A DNA stretch of 64,000 nucleotides, from contig NZ_CP029188.1 of assembly GCF_003097515.1 (NCBI RefSeq), forward strand, positions 5,624,531-5,688,530, in the 5' to 3' direction. The notes under the pieces are model-generated. The model ran no database searches, was not told where the DNA came from, and was given only the letters and a program-made list of their open reading frames with translations. Below, in pieces: positions 41,372 through 49,487 of this stretch. This DNA is from Streptomyces tirandamycinicus (lineage in GTDB: Bacteria; Actinomycetota; Actinomycetes; Streptomycetales; Streptomycetaceae). Made by a program: the position numbers and the translations under genes. Numbering within the stretch: the first letter of the stretch is position 1; every line of letters begins with the position of its first letter.

Positions 41372-42610
41372 ATGGCATCTCACAAGCGCACCACCAGGGT
41401 CAGGCTCACCGCGGCGATAACCGCCGTCGCCGCTGCCGCCGGAGTGACCGTCCTCGGCACCTCGTTCGCCGGCGCGGCCCCCGCGCCGGCCGAGGGAAGG
41501 ATCTACGGTGCGAATGCCGCCGGCGCCGTCGCCGGCAGCTATGTCGTCCTGCTGGCGGACAAGGCGAACGGCAAGGCGAACGGCACAGCGGCCGCGAAGG
41601 CGGACAAGAAGGAACTCGCCGAGGAGTACGGCGGCTCGCTTCGGCGCGACTACAGCTCCGCCGTGAACGGCTTCTCGGCCAGCGGCCTTTCGGAAACCGA
41701 GGCCAGGCGTCTCGCCGCCGACCCGGCCGTCGACAAGGTCGTCCAGAACAAGAGGTTCACGGCCAGCGCCACCCAGGTCGACCCGCCGTCGTGGGGCCTG
41801 GACCGCGTCGACCAGGCCGACACCGCCGGGGACGGCGCGTACACCTACCCCGACGGAGCGGGCGAGGGCGTCACCGCGTACGTCATCGACACCGGGGTCC
41901 GCATCACGCACAAGGACTTCGAGGGCCGCGCCGGCCACGGCTTCGACGCCATCGACAACGACGGCACCGCCGACGACGGCAACGGGCACGGCACACATGT
42001 CGCCGCCACCATCGCCGGTGCCGCCCACGGCGTCGCCAAGAAGGCGAAGATCGTCGCCGTGCGCGTCCTCGACGACAGCGGCTCGGGCACCACCGAGCAG
42101 GTCGTCGCCGGCATCGACTGGGTCGCCGCGAACCACCAGGGCCCGTCCGTGGCCAACATGAGCCTCGGCGGCGGAGCCGACCCCGCGCTCGACGAGGCCG
42201 TACAGAAGGCCATCGCCTCCGGCGTCATCTTCGGTGTCGCCGCGGGCAACGAGTCCAGCGACGCGGGCCAGGGCTCACCGTCACGGGTCAAGGAGGCCAT
42301 CACCGTCGCCTCCTCCACCAAGGACGACAAGCAGTCCGCGTTCTCCAACTTCGGCTCGGTCGTCGACCTCTACGCCCCGGGCTCGGACATCACCTCGGCG
42401 TGGAACGACGGCGACGAGGGCACCAAGACCATCTCAGGCACCTCCATGGCGACCCCGCACGTGGTCGGCGCGGCCGCGGTCTACCTCGCCGGACACCGGG
42501 ACGCCACTCCGGACCAGGTCGCCAAGGCCCTGACGGACGCCGCCACCCCCGACAAGATCGGCAACCCGGCCGAGGGCACCCCCAACAAGCTGCTGAAGGT
42601 CGTCGAGTAG
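41372..42610 (+). CDS. secreted S8 family serine protease (subtilase, proteinase K-like)
   Basis: A 412-residue preproprotease. The signal peptide (KRTTRVRLTAAITAVAAAAG, cut near AGAAPAP) is followed by an I9-type propeptide (SYVVLLADK...YGGSLRRDYSSAVNGFSASGL). The mature domain begins near VDPPSWGLDRVDQ, as in proteinase K relatives. The triad is intact: AYVIDTGV (D), GNGHGTHVA (H) and SGTSMATPHV (S), with the oxyanion Asn in AAGNESS. GAGGAG lies eleven bases before the ATG. It should be exported and degrade external protein. Confidence 0.95.
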   Translation: MASHKRTTRVRLTAAITAVAAAAGVTVLGTSFAGAAPAPAEGRIYGANAAGAVAGSYVVLLADKANGKANGTAAAKADKKELAEEYGGSLRRDYSSAVNGFSASGLSETEARRLAADPAVDKVVQNKRFTASATQVDPPSWGLDRVDQADTAGDGAYTYPDGAGEGVTAYVIDTGVRITHKDFEGRAGHGFDAIDNDGTADDGNGHGTHVAATIAGAAHGVAKKAKIVAVRVLDDSGSGTTEQVVAGIDWVAANHQGPSVANMSLGGGADPALDEAVQKAIASGVIFGVAAGNESSDAGQGSPSRVKEAITVASSTKDDKQSAFSNFGSVVDLYAPGSDITSAWNDGDEGTKTISGTSMATPHVVGAAAVYLAGHRDATPDQVAKALTDAATPDKIGNPAEGTPNKLLKVVE

Positions 42611-42635
42611 CCGACCGGCCGACAGCATGATCCGG

Positions 42636-42672
42636 CGGCCGCCGCGCCCTCCCCCACGGGGCACGGCGGCCG
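42636..42672 (+). terminator. stem-loop after the protease gene
   Basis: Arms CGGCCGCCGCGCCC and GGGCACGGCGGCCG pair at 13 of 14 positions around a nine-base loop. It starts 25 bases after the protease stop and ends just before the next gene's -10 element. Confidence 0.7.
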
Positions 42673-42675
42673 TCC

Positions 42676-42681
42676 TATGGT
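42676..42681 (+). promoter_or_regulatory. -10 element of a probable leaderless transcript
   Basis: TATGGT is followed by six bases and the ATG at 42688, supporting that start over the GTG at 42682. Confidence 0.5.
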
Positions 42682-42687
42682 GTGCGC

Positions 42688-43248
42688 ATGGCGAAGACCC
42701 ACGCGTACGCCGCGCTGCTGCGCGGCATCAACGTCGGCGGCCACCGCAAGGTTCCGATGGCCGACCTGCACAGCCTGGTGACGGACCTCGGCCACGGCCA
42801 TGTGCGCACCTACCTGCAGAGCGGCAACGCCGTGTTCACCAGCGAGACGGACGACGAGGACGGGCTCGCCCGCGGCATCGAACGCGCCGTCGAGGAGCGC
42901 TTCGGCTTCACCGTGGACTGCCTGGTGCGGGGCGGGCCGTACCTCGCCTCGGTCGTCGGGGACTGCCCCTTCCCGGCGGGACGGCTCGACGGCAGGCAAC
43001 TGCACGTCACCTACTTCTCGGAGCGCGTCGAACCGGAGCGGTTCGCCCGCGTCGACCGGGACGCCCATCTGCCGGAGGACTTCCGGCTCGGGGACCGTGC
43101 GCTGTACCTCTACACCCCGGGCGGCATCGGCCGCTCCAGGCTGGCCGACGCGCTGGCACGGGCCAGTGTGAGCAAGGGTCTCGTCGCCACGACCCGCAAC
43201 TGGAACACCGTCGTCAAGCTCGCGGAGATGACCGGAGACCCGGCCTGA
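42688..43248 (+). CDS. DUF1697 family protein
   Basis: A 186-residue DUF1697 protein. The family pattern is clear: YAALLRGINVGGHRKVPMADL, then VRTYLQSGNAVFTS, a middle HVTYFSERVEPE and the late VSKGLVATTRNWNTVVKLAEM. The family is widespread in bacteria and has no established biochemical role. It appears to be a single-gene transcription unit behind the protease terminator. Confidence 0.92.
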   Translation: MAKTHAYAALLRGINVGGHRKVPMADLHSLVTDLGHGHVRTYLQSGNAVFTSETDDEDGLARGIERAVEERFGFTVDCLVRGGPYLASVVGDCPFPAGRLDGRQLHVTYFSERVEPERFARVDRDAHLPEDFRLGDRALYLYTPGGIGRSRLADALARASVSKGLVATTRNWNTVVKLAEMTGDPA

Positions 43249-43282
43249 GCCGGCCTGACCCGGGCGGCCCCGCGCCGCGTCC

Positions 43283-43354
43283 GTCAGCGCCTTAACGCGC
43301 CCAACCCGCCCGTCAGCGCCGCGTGCGTGCCCAACGCGCCCGTCAGCGCCGCCG
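43283..43354. repeat. short direct repeats copying a gene end
   Basis: CGTCAGCGCC occurs at about 43282, 43311 and 43341 with CCCAACSCGCCCGTCAGCG context in the later two, at a period near 30 bases. The copy at 43341 holds the stop codon of the DUF4236-like gene, so the outer ones duplicate its end. Confidence 0.6.
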
Positions 43355-43534
43355 GAAGTCGCGGTGCCAGCGGAAGCCGCCGGGCAGCCGCACCGACGCC
43401 CTGCCGTGGCCACCGCTGCCCCGGGTGATGTGGGCCCGGCGGGTGCCGAGGCTCAGGGACCAGCCGTGCGTACCGATGTTCAGGTGCAGCAGCCTCGGGA
43501 CGAGCGTGATCCGCTTGTGGAAGTAGAGCGACAT
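43343..43534 (-). CDS. small DUF4236-like protein
   Basis: A 63-residue basic protein starting SLYFHKRITLVPRLLHLNIG, with the pattern of DUF4236 (Y/F-F-x-K-x-hydrophobic-P then L-N-hydrophobic and G-W-S-L-S-hydrophobic-G). GAGGAG before the ATG at 43534 is a strong ribosome site. The C-terminal end RWHRDFRRR is very basic. Function of the family is unknown. The stop-codon region GTCAGCGCC is repeated further downstream at about 43313 and 43283. Confidence 0.72.
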   Translation of the reverse strand: MSLYFHKRITLVPRLLHLNIGTHGWSLSLGTRRAHITRGSGGHGRASVRLPGGFRWHRDFRRR

Positions 43535-43660
43535 GTCGGCCTCCTCGCAGCCATCATGCGCTGCCGGCTCGGCGTGTACGTCACAGCGGCGCCACGGTCG
43601 TGTCACCGCGGGGGCGGGGACGGTGGCCCGCCCGGGAGGACGGCTGTCGGTGTCGCGTCC

Positions 43661-43666
43661 TATCGT
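43661..43666 (+). promoter_or_regulatory. -10 element of a probable leaderless transcript
   Basis: TATCGT is followed by seven bases and the ATG at 43674. Confidence 0.45.
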
Positions 43667-43673
43667 CGGTTCC

Positions 43674-44138
43674 ATGTACGACGACGGTGACGGGCCGCCG
43701 CGCCCGGGCGGTGCGCGCGAGGCGCGGGCACGGGCCGCCGAGGTGCGCGTCGCGTTCGAGGGCATGCTGCAGATCCGCCGGCTGACCGGTGCCGGCGCCG
43801 CCGACCCCGAGGCGGTGCCCGCGCCATGGGAACGAGGGCGCATGGTCCGCGCCGTGGCGCTCGCACTGGAGGCGGCCGGCATCGCGCCCTCGGCCGTGGA
43901 CGCCGATTCGGGGCAGCGGGTGGCCACCGGATACCGCGTGGCCGGGGTCCCGGACGAACCGGGCGCGGTCAGGGTCGAATGGCTCGGACCGCACGGCAGC
44001 GGGGCCGCCGCGGAGGAGGAGGGCGCCCTCGCCGACTGCGCCCGGGTACTGGGGCGCCTCGGCTGGGACGCCCTGGTGTACCGCGGGCGGAGCCGGCGCC
44101 GCTTCGTCGAGGTCCGTCCACCTCATCCCGGAGGCTGA
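43674..44138 (+). CDS. small protein of unknown function
   Basis: A 154-residue protein, Arg/Ala/Glu-rich at the start and followed by RMVRAVALALEAAGIAPSAVD and YRVAGVPDEPGAVRVEWLG. Codon bias is normal for the host, so it is probably real. No domain or motif is recognised. It is transcribed alone toward the sulfur operon end. Confidence 0.65.
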   Translation: MYDDGDGPPRPGGAREARARAAEVRVAFEGMLQIRRLTGAGAADPEAVPAPWERGRMVRAVALALEAAGIAPSAVDADSGQRVATGYRVAGVPDEPGAVRVEWLGPHGSGAAAEEEGALADCARVLGRLGWDALVYRGRSRRRFVEVRPPHPGG

Positions 44139-44190
44139 ACGACCGGGCCTGAGGCGGAACGGGCCGGGGCCTGGAACCGGACGGGCCGGG

Positions 44191-44240
44191 GCCGGGTCGG
44201 CGCCCGGCGCGAGCGGCCGGGTCGGCGCCCGGCGCGGGCG
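44191..44240. repeat. 25-base direct repeat at convergent gene ends
   Basis: GCCGGGTCGGCGCCCGGCGC occurs at 44191 and 44216, with GAGCG or GGGCG following. It lies between the ends of the unknown gene and the chelatase gene and could also fold into short stems. Confidence 0.65.
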
Positions 44241-44246
44241 GGACCC

Positions 44247-45035
44247 TCAGCCGGTGGCGGCGAGGCGGGGCACGGCCCGGGCCTCGTCGTACCGGCGCAG
44301 CATCAGCCGGGCCAGCTCCGGTGACGGTCCGAGCACATCGGCCAGCACATCGGCACCGGCTGCCCGGGCGCCGTCCGCGATCCGGTCCGGCAGCCGGCCG
44401 GGGGCGATGACGTACGGTGCCACCGCCACCCGGTCCACGCCCTCGGCGCGCAGCGCCCGCACCGCGTCCTCGGTACGCGCCGGGCTCGCGGACGTCACGG
44501 CGGAGGCGAACGCGGGCCGTACGGCGCACCAGCCGGTGTGCCGCAGGTCCCGCGCCATGGCGGTGAGCACCGCGACGGCCTCCGGGTCGGAGGAGCCCGC
44601 CGAGGCCAGTACGACCCCCGTCGCGCTCCTGTCGGCGGGGGTCAGCCCGGTCTCGTACAGCCGCTGCTCGACCGCGTCCAGCAGGAGCGGGGACGGGCCG
44701 AGCACCCCCGACTGGGTGATCCGGAGCCGCGGATACCGGGCCCGCGCCTCGTTCAGCACGGACGGGATGTCCGACTTCGCGTGGAAGGCGCGGGTCAGCA
44801 GCAGCGGCAGTGCGACCACCTCTCCCACCCCGTCGTTCGCCATCCGCTCCAGGACCTGCGGCACGGTCGGCGCGTTGAAGTCCAGGAACGCCGTGCTCAC
44901 CCGCACCTCGGGCTGCTGCGACCGCACCTGCCGTACCAGGGCGTGCACGGTCGCGGCATGGCGCGGGTCGCGGCTGCCGTGGGCGACGACGAGCAAGGCG
45001 GGGCGGGCGAGACGGGAGGGGCGGGTGCCGTGCAT
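44247..45035 (-). CDS. sirohydrochlorin chelatase (CbiX/SirB type)
   Basis: A 262-residue class II chelatase that should insert iron into sirohydrochlorin to give siroheme. LLVVAHGSRDPRH at about 14-26 has the catalytic His, and EVVALPLLLTRAFHAKSDIP carries the second His. The C-terminal half repeats the fold. It is the last gene of the sulfur operon, nine bases after the permease. Siroheme is the cofactor of the sulfite reductase at the operon front, so the iron role is favoured over cobalt. Confidence 0.92.
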   Translation of the reverse strand: MHGTRPSRLARPALLVVAHGSRDPRHAATVHALVRQVRSQQPEVRVSTAFLDFNAPTVPQVLERMANDGVGEVVALPLLLTRAFHAKSDIPSVLNEARARYPRLRITQSGVLGPSPLLLDAVEQRLYETGLTPADRSATGVVLASAGSSDPEAVAVLTAMARDLRHTGWCAVRPAFASAVTSASPARTEDAVRALRAEGVDRVAVAPYVIAPGRLPDRIADGARAAGADVLADVLGPSPELARLMLRRYDEARAVPRLAATG

Positions 45036-45044
45036 GGGATCAGC

Positions 45045-45959
45045 TCAGCTCTTGACCAGGAGCCCGCGGCTGCGGAGCACCCAGCGCTCCAGCGGGCTGA
45101 AGACGAGCAGGTCGACGGCGACACCGACGATCAGGATGAGGACGATCGCCAGGAACACGCCGGGCATGTCGATGTTGTTGCGGCCGTTCTCCAGCAGCTG
45201 CCCGAGCCCGAGGCCCAGGTCGGGGGAGGAGGCGATGATCTCGGCCGCCATCAGCGAGCGCCAGGAGAACGCCCAGCCCTGCTTCAGACCGCCCAGATAG
45301 CCCGGCAGGGCGGCCGGCATGACGATGTGCCAGGTGCCCTTCAGTCCGGTGGCGCCGAGAGTCCGCCCGGCCCGCAGGAACAGAGGCGGCACCTGGGTGA
45401 CCCCGGACACCAGCCCGTTGGCGATCGACGGCACCGCGCCGAGCAGGATGACCGCGTACATCATCGAGTCGTTCAGGCCGAGCCAGATGACGGCCGGCGG
45501 CACCCACGCCACCGACGGGAGCGACTGCAGGCCGGACAGGATCGGGCCGATCGCGGCACGGACGAAGGCCACCCGCGCCACCAGCAGACCCAGCGGGGTG
45601 CCGATGGCAAGGGCCAGCAGGAACCCGAACAGACCGCGCGACACGCTGGTCCAGATGACGTCGAACAGGGTGCCCTGCAGCCACATGTCGGACACGCCCG
45701 CCCACACCGCGGACGGGGCCGGCAGCTTGTCCTCGGTGGTGACCCGCGCCGAGACGAGGATCTGCCACACCGCGAGGACGAGGGCGACCGCCACGATCGG
45801 CGGTACGGCCTTCTTCAGCAGGACCTCGCGCACGGGCGTGCGGCGGACCTCGACGGCGTCGAGGGCGTCCAGGCCGGCCTCCAGACCGGCGAGGTCGTCC
45901 GGACCGGCGGGCGACCCGCCCGCCTTGGCGACGCCGGCGCGGGCTTCAGTGCTGGCCAT
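45045..45959 (-). CDS. ABC transporter permease, sulfonate/nitrate type
   Basis: A 304-residue inner-membrane permease of the SsuC/TauC/NrtB group. After a ~50-residue cytoplasmic start, about six membrane segments follow; the ATPase-contact loop is seen in AGRTLGATGLKGTWHIVMPAALPGYLGGLKQGWAFSW. GGGGAGA upstream supports the ATG at 45959, which overlaps the ATPase gene end by 14 bases. With its neighbours it should import an organosulfur compound or sulfate-like anion. Confidence 0.92.
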   Translation of the reverse strand: MASTEARAGVAKAGGSPAGPDDLAGLEAGLDALDAVEVRRTPVREVLLKKAVPPIVAVALVLAVWQILVSARVTTEDKLPAPSAVWAGVSDMWLQGTLFDVIWTSVSRGLFGFLLALAIGTPLGLLVARVAFVRAAIGPILSGLQSLPSVAWVPPAVIWLGLNDSMMYAVILLGAVPSIANGLVSGVTQVPPLFLRAGRTLGATGLKGTWHIVMPAALPGYLGGLKQGWAFSWRSLMAAEIIASSPDLGLGLGQLLENGRNNIDMPGVFLAIVLILIVGVAVDLLVFSPLERWVLRSRGLLVKS

Positions 45960-46737
45960 GTCGGCGGATCTCCCCACGCAGTTGTTCGGTGATCTCGACG
46001 GACAGGTCCGCCACGGCGGCGTCCTCGATACGGCGCGGCTGCGGGATGTCCACGGTCCACTCGCGGGCCACCCGGCCGGGACGTGAGGACAGCAGGACCA
46101 CCCGCTGGGCGAGCCGGACCGCCTCCCGGACGTTGTGCGTGACGAAGAGCACCGACACGTTGGTCTCGCGCCAGATCCGGGTCAGCTCGTCGTGCAGCAC
46201 GTCCCGGGTGATGGCGTCGAGCGCCGCGAACGGCTCGTCCATCAGCAGCAGGTCGCTGTCCTGCGCGAGGGCCCGGGCCATGGCGACCCGCTGGCGCATG
46301 CCGCCGGACAGCTCGTGGACGCGCTTGCCGTGCGCGCCGCCGAGCCGGACCAGCTCCAGCAGCCGCTCCGCCTCCTCGCGGCGCCCGGCCTTGGGGACCC
46401 CGCGCAGCCGCAGGGCCAGTTCGATGTTCTTGCCCGCGGTGAGCCACGGGAACAGGGCGTGCTCCTGGAACATCAGGGCGGGCCGCCCGCCGGGCGTCTC
46501 GATGGACCCGGTGGTCGGCCGGTCCAGCCCCGCGACCAGGTTGAGCAGGGTGGACTTGCCGCATCCCGACGCCCCCAGGATGGTGACGAACTCGCCGGGG
46601 GCGACATCCAGGCTGATGTCGTCCAGGACGAGCTGCGATCCGGCCGGACCGCGGAAGGACTTCGAGACGTGCTCGATCCTGGCGGCGTGCGACACCGCGG
46701 TGGTGTCCTCGGCGGCCTCGGCGAACGTGGTGGCCAT
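45946..46737 (-). CDS. ABC transporter ATP-binding protein, sulfonate/nitrate type
   Basis: A 263-residue SsuB/TauB-like ATPase. Walker A is LGASGCGKSTLLNLVAGL, the Q-loop lies in ALMFQEHALFPWLTA, the signature is HELSGGMRQRVAMARAL, Walker B is LLLMDEPFAALD and the switch His is in LFVTHNVREAV. AGGAGG eight bases before the ATG at 46737 decides against the GTG at 46746. It follows the binding-protein gene by 42 bases. Confidence 0.94.
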   Translation of the reverse strand: MATTFAEAAEDTTAVSHAARIEHVSKSFRGPAGSQLVLDDISLDVAPGEFVTILGASGCGKSTLLNLVAGLDRPTTGSIETPGGRPALMFQEHALFPWLTAGKNIELALRLRGVPKAGRREEAERLLELVRLGGAHGKRVHELSGGMRQRVAMARALAQDSDLLLMDEPFAALDAITRDVLHDELTRIWRETNVSVLFVTHNVREAVRLAQRVVLLSSRPGRVAREWTVDIPQPRRIEDAAVADLSVEITEQLRGEIRRHGQH

Positions 46738-46779
46738 GGTCGTCACCTCCTGGGAAGTTTCGGGTTCGGGAACGTGCGG

Positions 46780-47889
46780 CTACGGCGCGCCGAGACCGGC
46801 GTCGGAGACCTCGGGCCTGCCCTCGGCCCTCAGCACCTTGTTCAGCAGCGTCAGGTCGTAGATGCCGTCCAGGTCGGGGTCGTCGATGAGCCCGGCCTTC
46901 ACCGCCCATCCGGACTGCGTCCTGAGCGTGGCGGCCAGCGGGTCGTCCGTGACCCGGATGCCCGGCCAGGCCCGGTCGACGACCTCCGGGGGGAGCGCCT
47001 TGCCGGTCTCGGCCTTCAGCGCCGCGTTGGCGGAGTCCTTGGCCTTGTCCGGGTTGGCGCTGATCCAGGCGTTCGTCCTCACCGTGCCGCGGAGCACCGC
47101 CTCGACGACGTCCGGGTGCTCCTTGAGGAACGTCTGGGAGACCACCACGTTGGTGATCACGAACTTCCCGCCGGGCCACAGCGCGGCCTCCTCCAGGAGG
47201 ACCTTCGCGCCCTCGGAGACCAGCTTGGACGCGGTCGGCTCCGGTACCCAGGCGCCGTCGATGGAGCCGGACTTGTAGGCGTCGGGGGTGATCTTGCCGT
47301 CCGTGCGGACCACCGAGACGTCGCCCTTGCCGCTCTCCGCGTCGACCTTCCAGCCCTTCCCGGACACCCAGTTCAGGAACGCGACGTCCTGGGTGTTGCC
47401 CTTCTGGGGGGTGGCGATCCGCTTGCCCCTGACGTCGTCCGGGGTCTTGATCCGGTCCGGGTTGACGACGAGCTTCACGCCGCCGGACGCGGAACCGGAG
47501 ATGATCCGCAGATTCCGGCCCTCGGACTTCACATACCCGTTGACCGCGGGCGACGGGCCGATGAAGCCGATGTCCAGCGAGCCGCCGTTGAGGGCCTCGA
47601 TCGCGGACGGGCCCGCGTTGAAGGCCTGCGGCGAGAGCCTCGTACCGCCGAGTTCCTTCTGGATCAGGCCTTCCTGGACGCCGACGAGGGCGGTGGCGTG
47701 GGTCAGGTTCGGGAAGTAGCCGATGCGGACGGTGTCGGCGGACAGCTTCGGGCCCACCGCGGCCACTCCGGACGTCCTGTCGTCCTTGGCCTGGGAGCCG
47801 TAGCCGCAGGCGGTGGCGGCCAGGGCCAGCAGGGGGAGGGCGGCGGCAGCGGCGAGACCGCGGCGCAGGCGCGTACGGGATGCTGGCAC
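46780..47889 (-). CDS. ABC transporter substrate-binding lipoprotein, sulfonate/nitrate type
   Basis: A 369-residue lipoprotein of the SsuA/NrtA-like family. From the GTG at 47889, RTRLRRGLAAAAALPLLALA is a signal peptide and ATACG the lipobox-like site with the lipid-bearing Cys. VRIGYFPNLTHATALVGV starts the binding fold. Upstream reading frame is open to 48081 but lacks signal-peptide character. The ligand is uncertain: alkanesulfonate, taurine or sulfate ester fit the operon. It may be surface-anchored and feed the permease at 45045. Confidence 0.9.
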   Translation of the reverse strand: MPASRTRLRRGLAAAAALPLLALAATACGYGSQAKDDRTSGVAAVGPKLSADTVRIGYFPNLTHATALVGVQEGLIQKELGGTRLSPQAFNAGPSAIEALNGGSLDIGFIGPSPAVNGYVKSEGRNLRIISGSASGGVKLVVNPDRIKTPDDVRGKRIATPQKGNTQDVAFLNWVSGKGWKVDAESGKGDVSVVRTDGKITPDAYKSGSIDGAWVPEPTASKLVSEGAKVLLEEAALWPGGKFVITNVVVSQTFLKEHPDVVEAVLRGTVRTNAWISANPDKAKDSANAALKAETGKALPPEVVDRAWPGIRVTDDPLAATLRTQSGWAVKAGLIDDPDLDGIYDLTLLNKVLRAEGRPEVSDAGLGAP

Positions 47890-48034
47890 GGGAGGCTTTC
47901 CTCTCGGGGACCCGGTCGTCACGTCCCCCGGTCGTACCGGGTGGTGCGGGACGCGGCCGGGGAGTCGGCGGGTCGGTGTCTTCGTCTGTCGGGCGGGCGG
48001 GGCGTCGCGGCGGTCCTCGGGTACGTCGCGCCGG

Positions 48035-48136
48035 TCACCGGGCACATCGCGTGACCCCTCCGGAACCCGCGCCGAGCACACCGCTGCCCACTCGGCCGCC
48101 CTCCTTGGCGAAGGTCGCGTACACGTCGGCCGCCAT
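48035..48136 (-). CDS. possible 33-codon ORF coupled to cysN
   Basis: An ATG that shares its A-T-G with the cysN stop (TGATG) opens a 33-codon frame reading AADVYATFAKEGGRVGSGVL and then GAGSGGVTRCAR. It is not recognised. The overlap suggests translation by ribosomes finishing cysN. It lies just before the ~145-base leader of the binding protein gene. It could be a real small protein, a coupling ORF or chance. Confidence 0.35.
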   Translation of the reverse strand: MAADVYATFAKEGGRVGSGVLGAGSGGVTRCAR

Positions 48137-49485
48137 CAGAAGTCCCACCCCTCGTCCCCCTCGCCGTCCTGGACCGCGGCGGCCTCGGCGGTGGCGAAGG
48201 ACTCGCCCGCCATGCCGGCCGCCAGGGTGGTGCCGTCCGCCGGGTCGATCAGCAGGAAGGACCCGGTGCGGCGGGAGTCCGCGTAGGAGTCGAGCGCCAG
48301 CGGCTCGGCGGTGCGGACCCGCACCCGGCCGATGTCGTTGGCCACCAGCCGCCCGGGGGCCGGGTGCTGGGACAGGTCGTCGAGCGTCAGCCGCGACGGG
48401 ATCTCCTTGACGATCGCCTTCACCGTGCGGGTGGTGTGCTTCAGCAGCACCCGTGCGCCCACCGTGAGGGGTGTGTCGGCGACATGGCAGACCGTGGCCT
48501 CGACGTCCTGCGAGGTCGCGGGCGCGTCGTGGCTCGGCACGATCAGGTCGCCGCGGGAGACGTCGATGTCGTCCTCCAGCAGCAGCGTCACCGACTGCGG
48601 GGTCCAGGCCACGTCCACCGGCTCGCCCAGCAGGTCGATCCCCGCGATCGTCGACGTCCGGCCCGACGGCAGCACGGTCACGCTCTCGCCGACGCGGAAC
48701 GTGCCGGCCGCGATCTGGCCCGCGTACCCCCGGTAGTCCGGGTGCTCCGCGGTCTGCGGGCGGATCACGTACTGCACCGGGAAGCGCGCGTGGCAGGTCG
48801 CCAGATCATGGCTGACCGGCACGGTCTCCAGGTGCTCCAGCACCGTCGGGCCGCCGTACCAGTCCATGGTCGCGGACGGGTCCACGACGTTGTCGCCGGC
48901 GAGCGCCGAGATCGGGATGGCGGTGATCTCCGGGACGCCCAGCTCGCTCGCGTAGGCCGTGAACTCCTCGGCGATGGCGGCGAAGACCGACTCCCGGTAG
49001 TCCACGAGGTCCATCTTGTTCACGGCGAGGACGACGTGCGGGACGCGCAGCAGCGCGGCGATCGCGGCGTGCCGGCGGGTCTGCTCGACCACGCCGTTGC
49101 GGGCGTCGACCAGGATCACGGTCAGCTCGGCCGTCGAGGCGCCGGTGACCATGTTCCGGGTGTACTGCACATGCCCGGGGGTGTCGGCGAGGATGAACCG
49201 CCGCCGCGGCGTGGCGAAGTAACGGTACGCCACGTCGATGGTGATGCCCTGCTCCCGCTCGGCGCGCAGGCCGTCGGTGAGCAGCGCGAGGTCGGGCGCC
49301 TCCTGGCCGCGGGAGCGGGAGGCGTGCTCGACCGCTTCCAGCTGGTCGGCGAGCACCGACTTGGAGTCGTGCAGCAGCCGGCCCACCAGGGTGGACTTGC
49401 CGTCGTCGACGGATCCGGCGGTGGCGAAGCGCAGCAGGGTGGTGGCCGACAGCTGCTCGGCCTGCTGCTCGGTGGAACTGGTCAT
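48136..49485 (-). CDS. cysN: sulfate adenylyltransferase subunit 1 (GTPase) CysN
   Basis: A 449-residue EF-Tu-like GTPase that powers ATP sulfurylase. G1 is ATAGSVDDGKSTLVGRLLHD, the switch I region DVAYRYF, G3 ADTPGHVQYTRNM and G4 NKMDLVDY. The length shows CysN alone, with no fused CysC kinase domain. Its ATG at 49485 lies two bases after the cysD stop. It forms the CysDN complex making adenylyl sulfate. Confidence 0.95.
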   Translation of the reverse strand: MTSSTEQQAEQLSATTLLRFATAGSVDDGKSTLVGRLLHDSKSVLADQLEAVEHASRSRGQEAPDLALLTDGLRAEREQGITIDVAYRYFATPRRRFILADTPGHVQYTRNMVTGASTAELTVILVDARNGVVEQTRRHAAIAALLRVPHVVLAVNKMDLVDYRESVFAAIAEEFTAYASELGVPEITAIPISALAGDNVVDPSATMDWYGGPTVLEHLETVPVSHDLATCHARFPVQYVIRPQTAEHPDYRGYAGQIAAGTFRVGESVTVLPSGRTSTIAGIDLLGEPVDVAWTPQSVTLLLEDDIDVSRGDLIVPSHDAPATSQDVEATVCHVADTPLTVGARVLLKHTTRTVKAIVKEIPSRLTLDDLSQHPAPGRLVANDIGRVRVRTAEPLALDSYADSRRTGSFLLIDPADGTTLAAGMAGESFATAEAAAVQDGEGDEGWDF

Positions 49486-49487
49486 CC

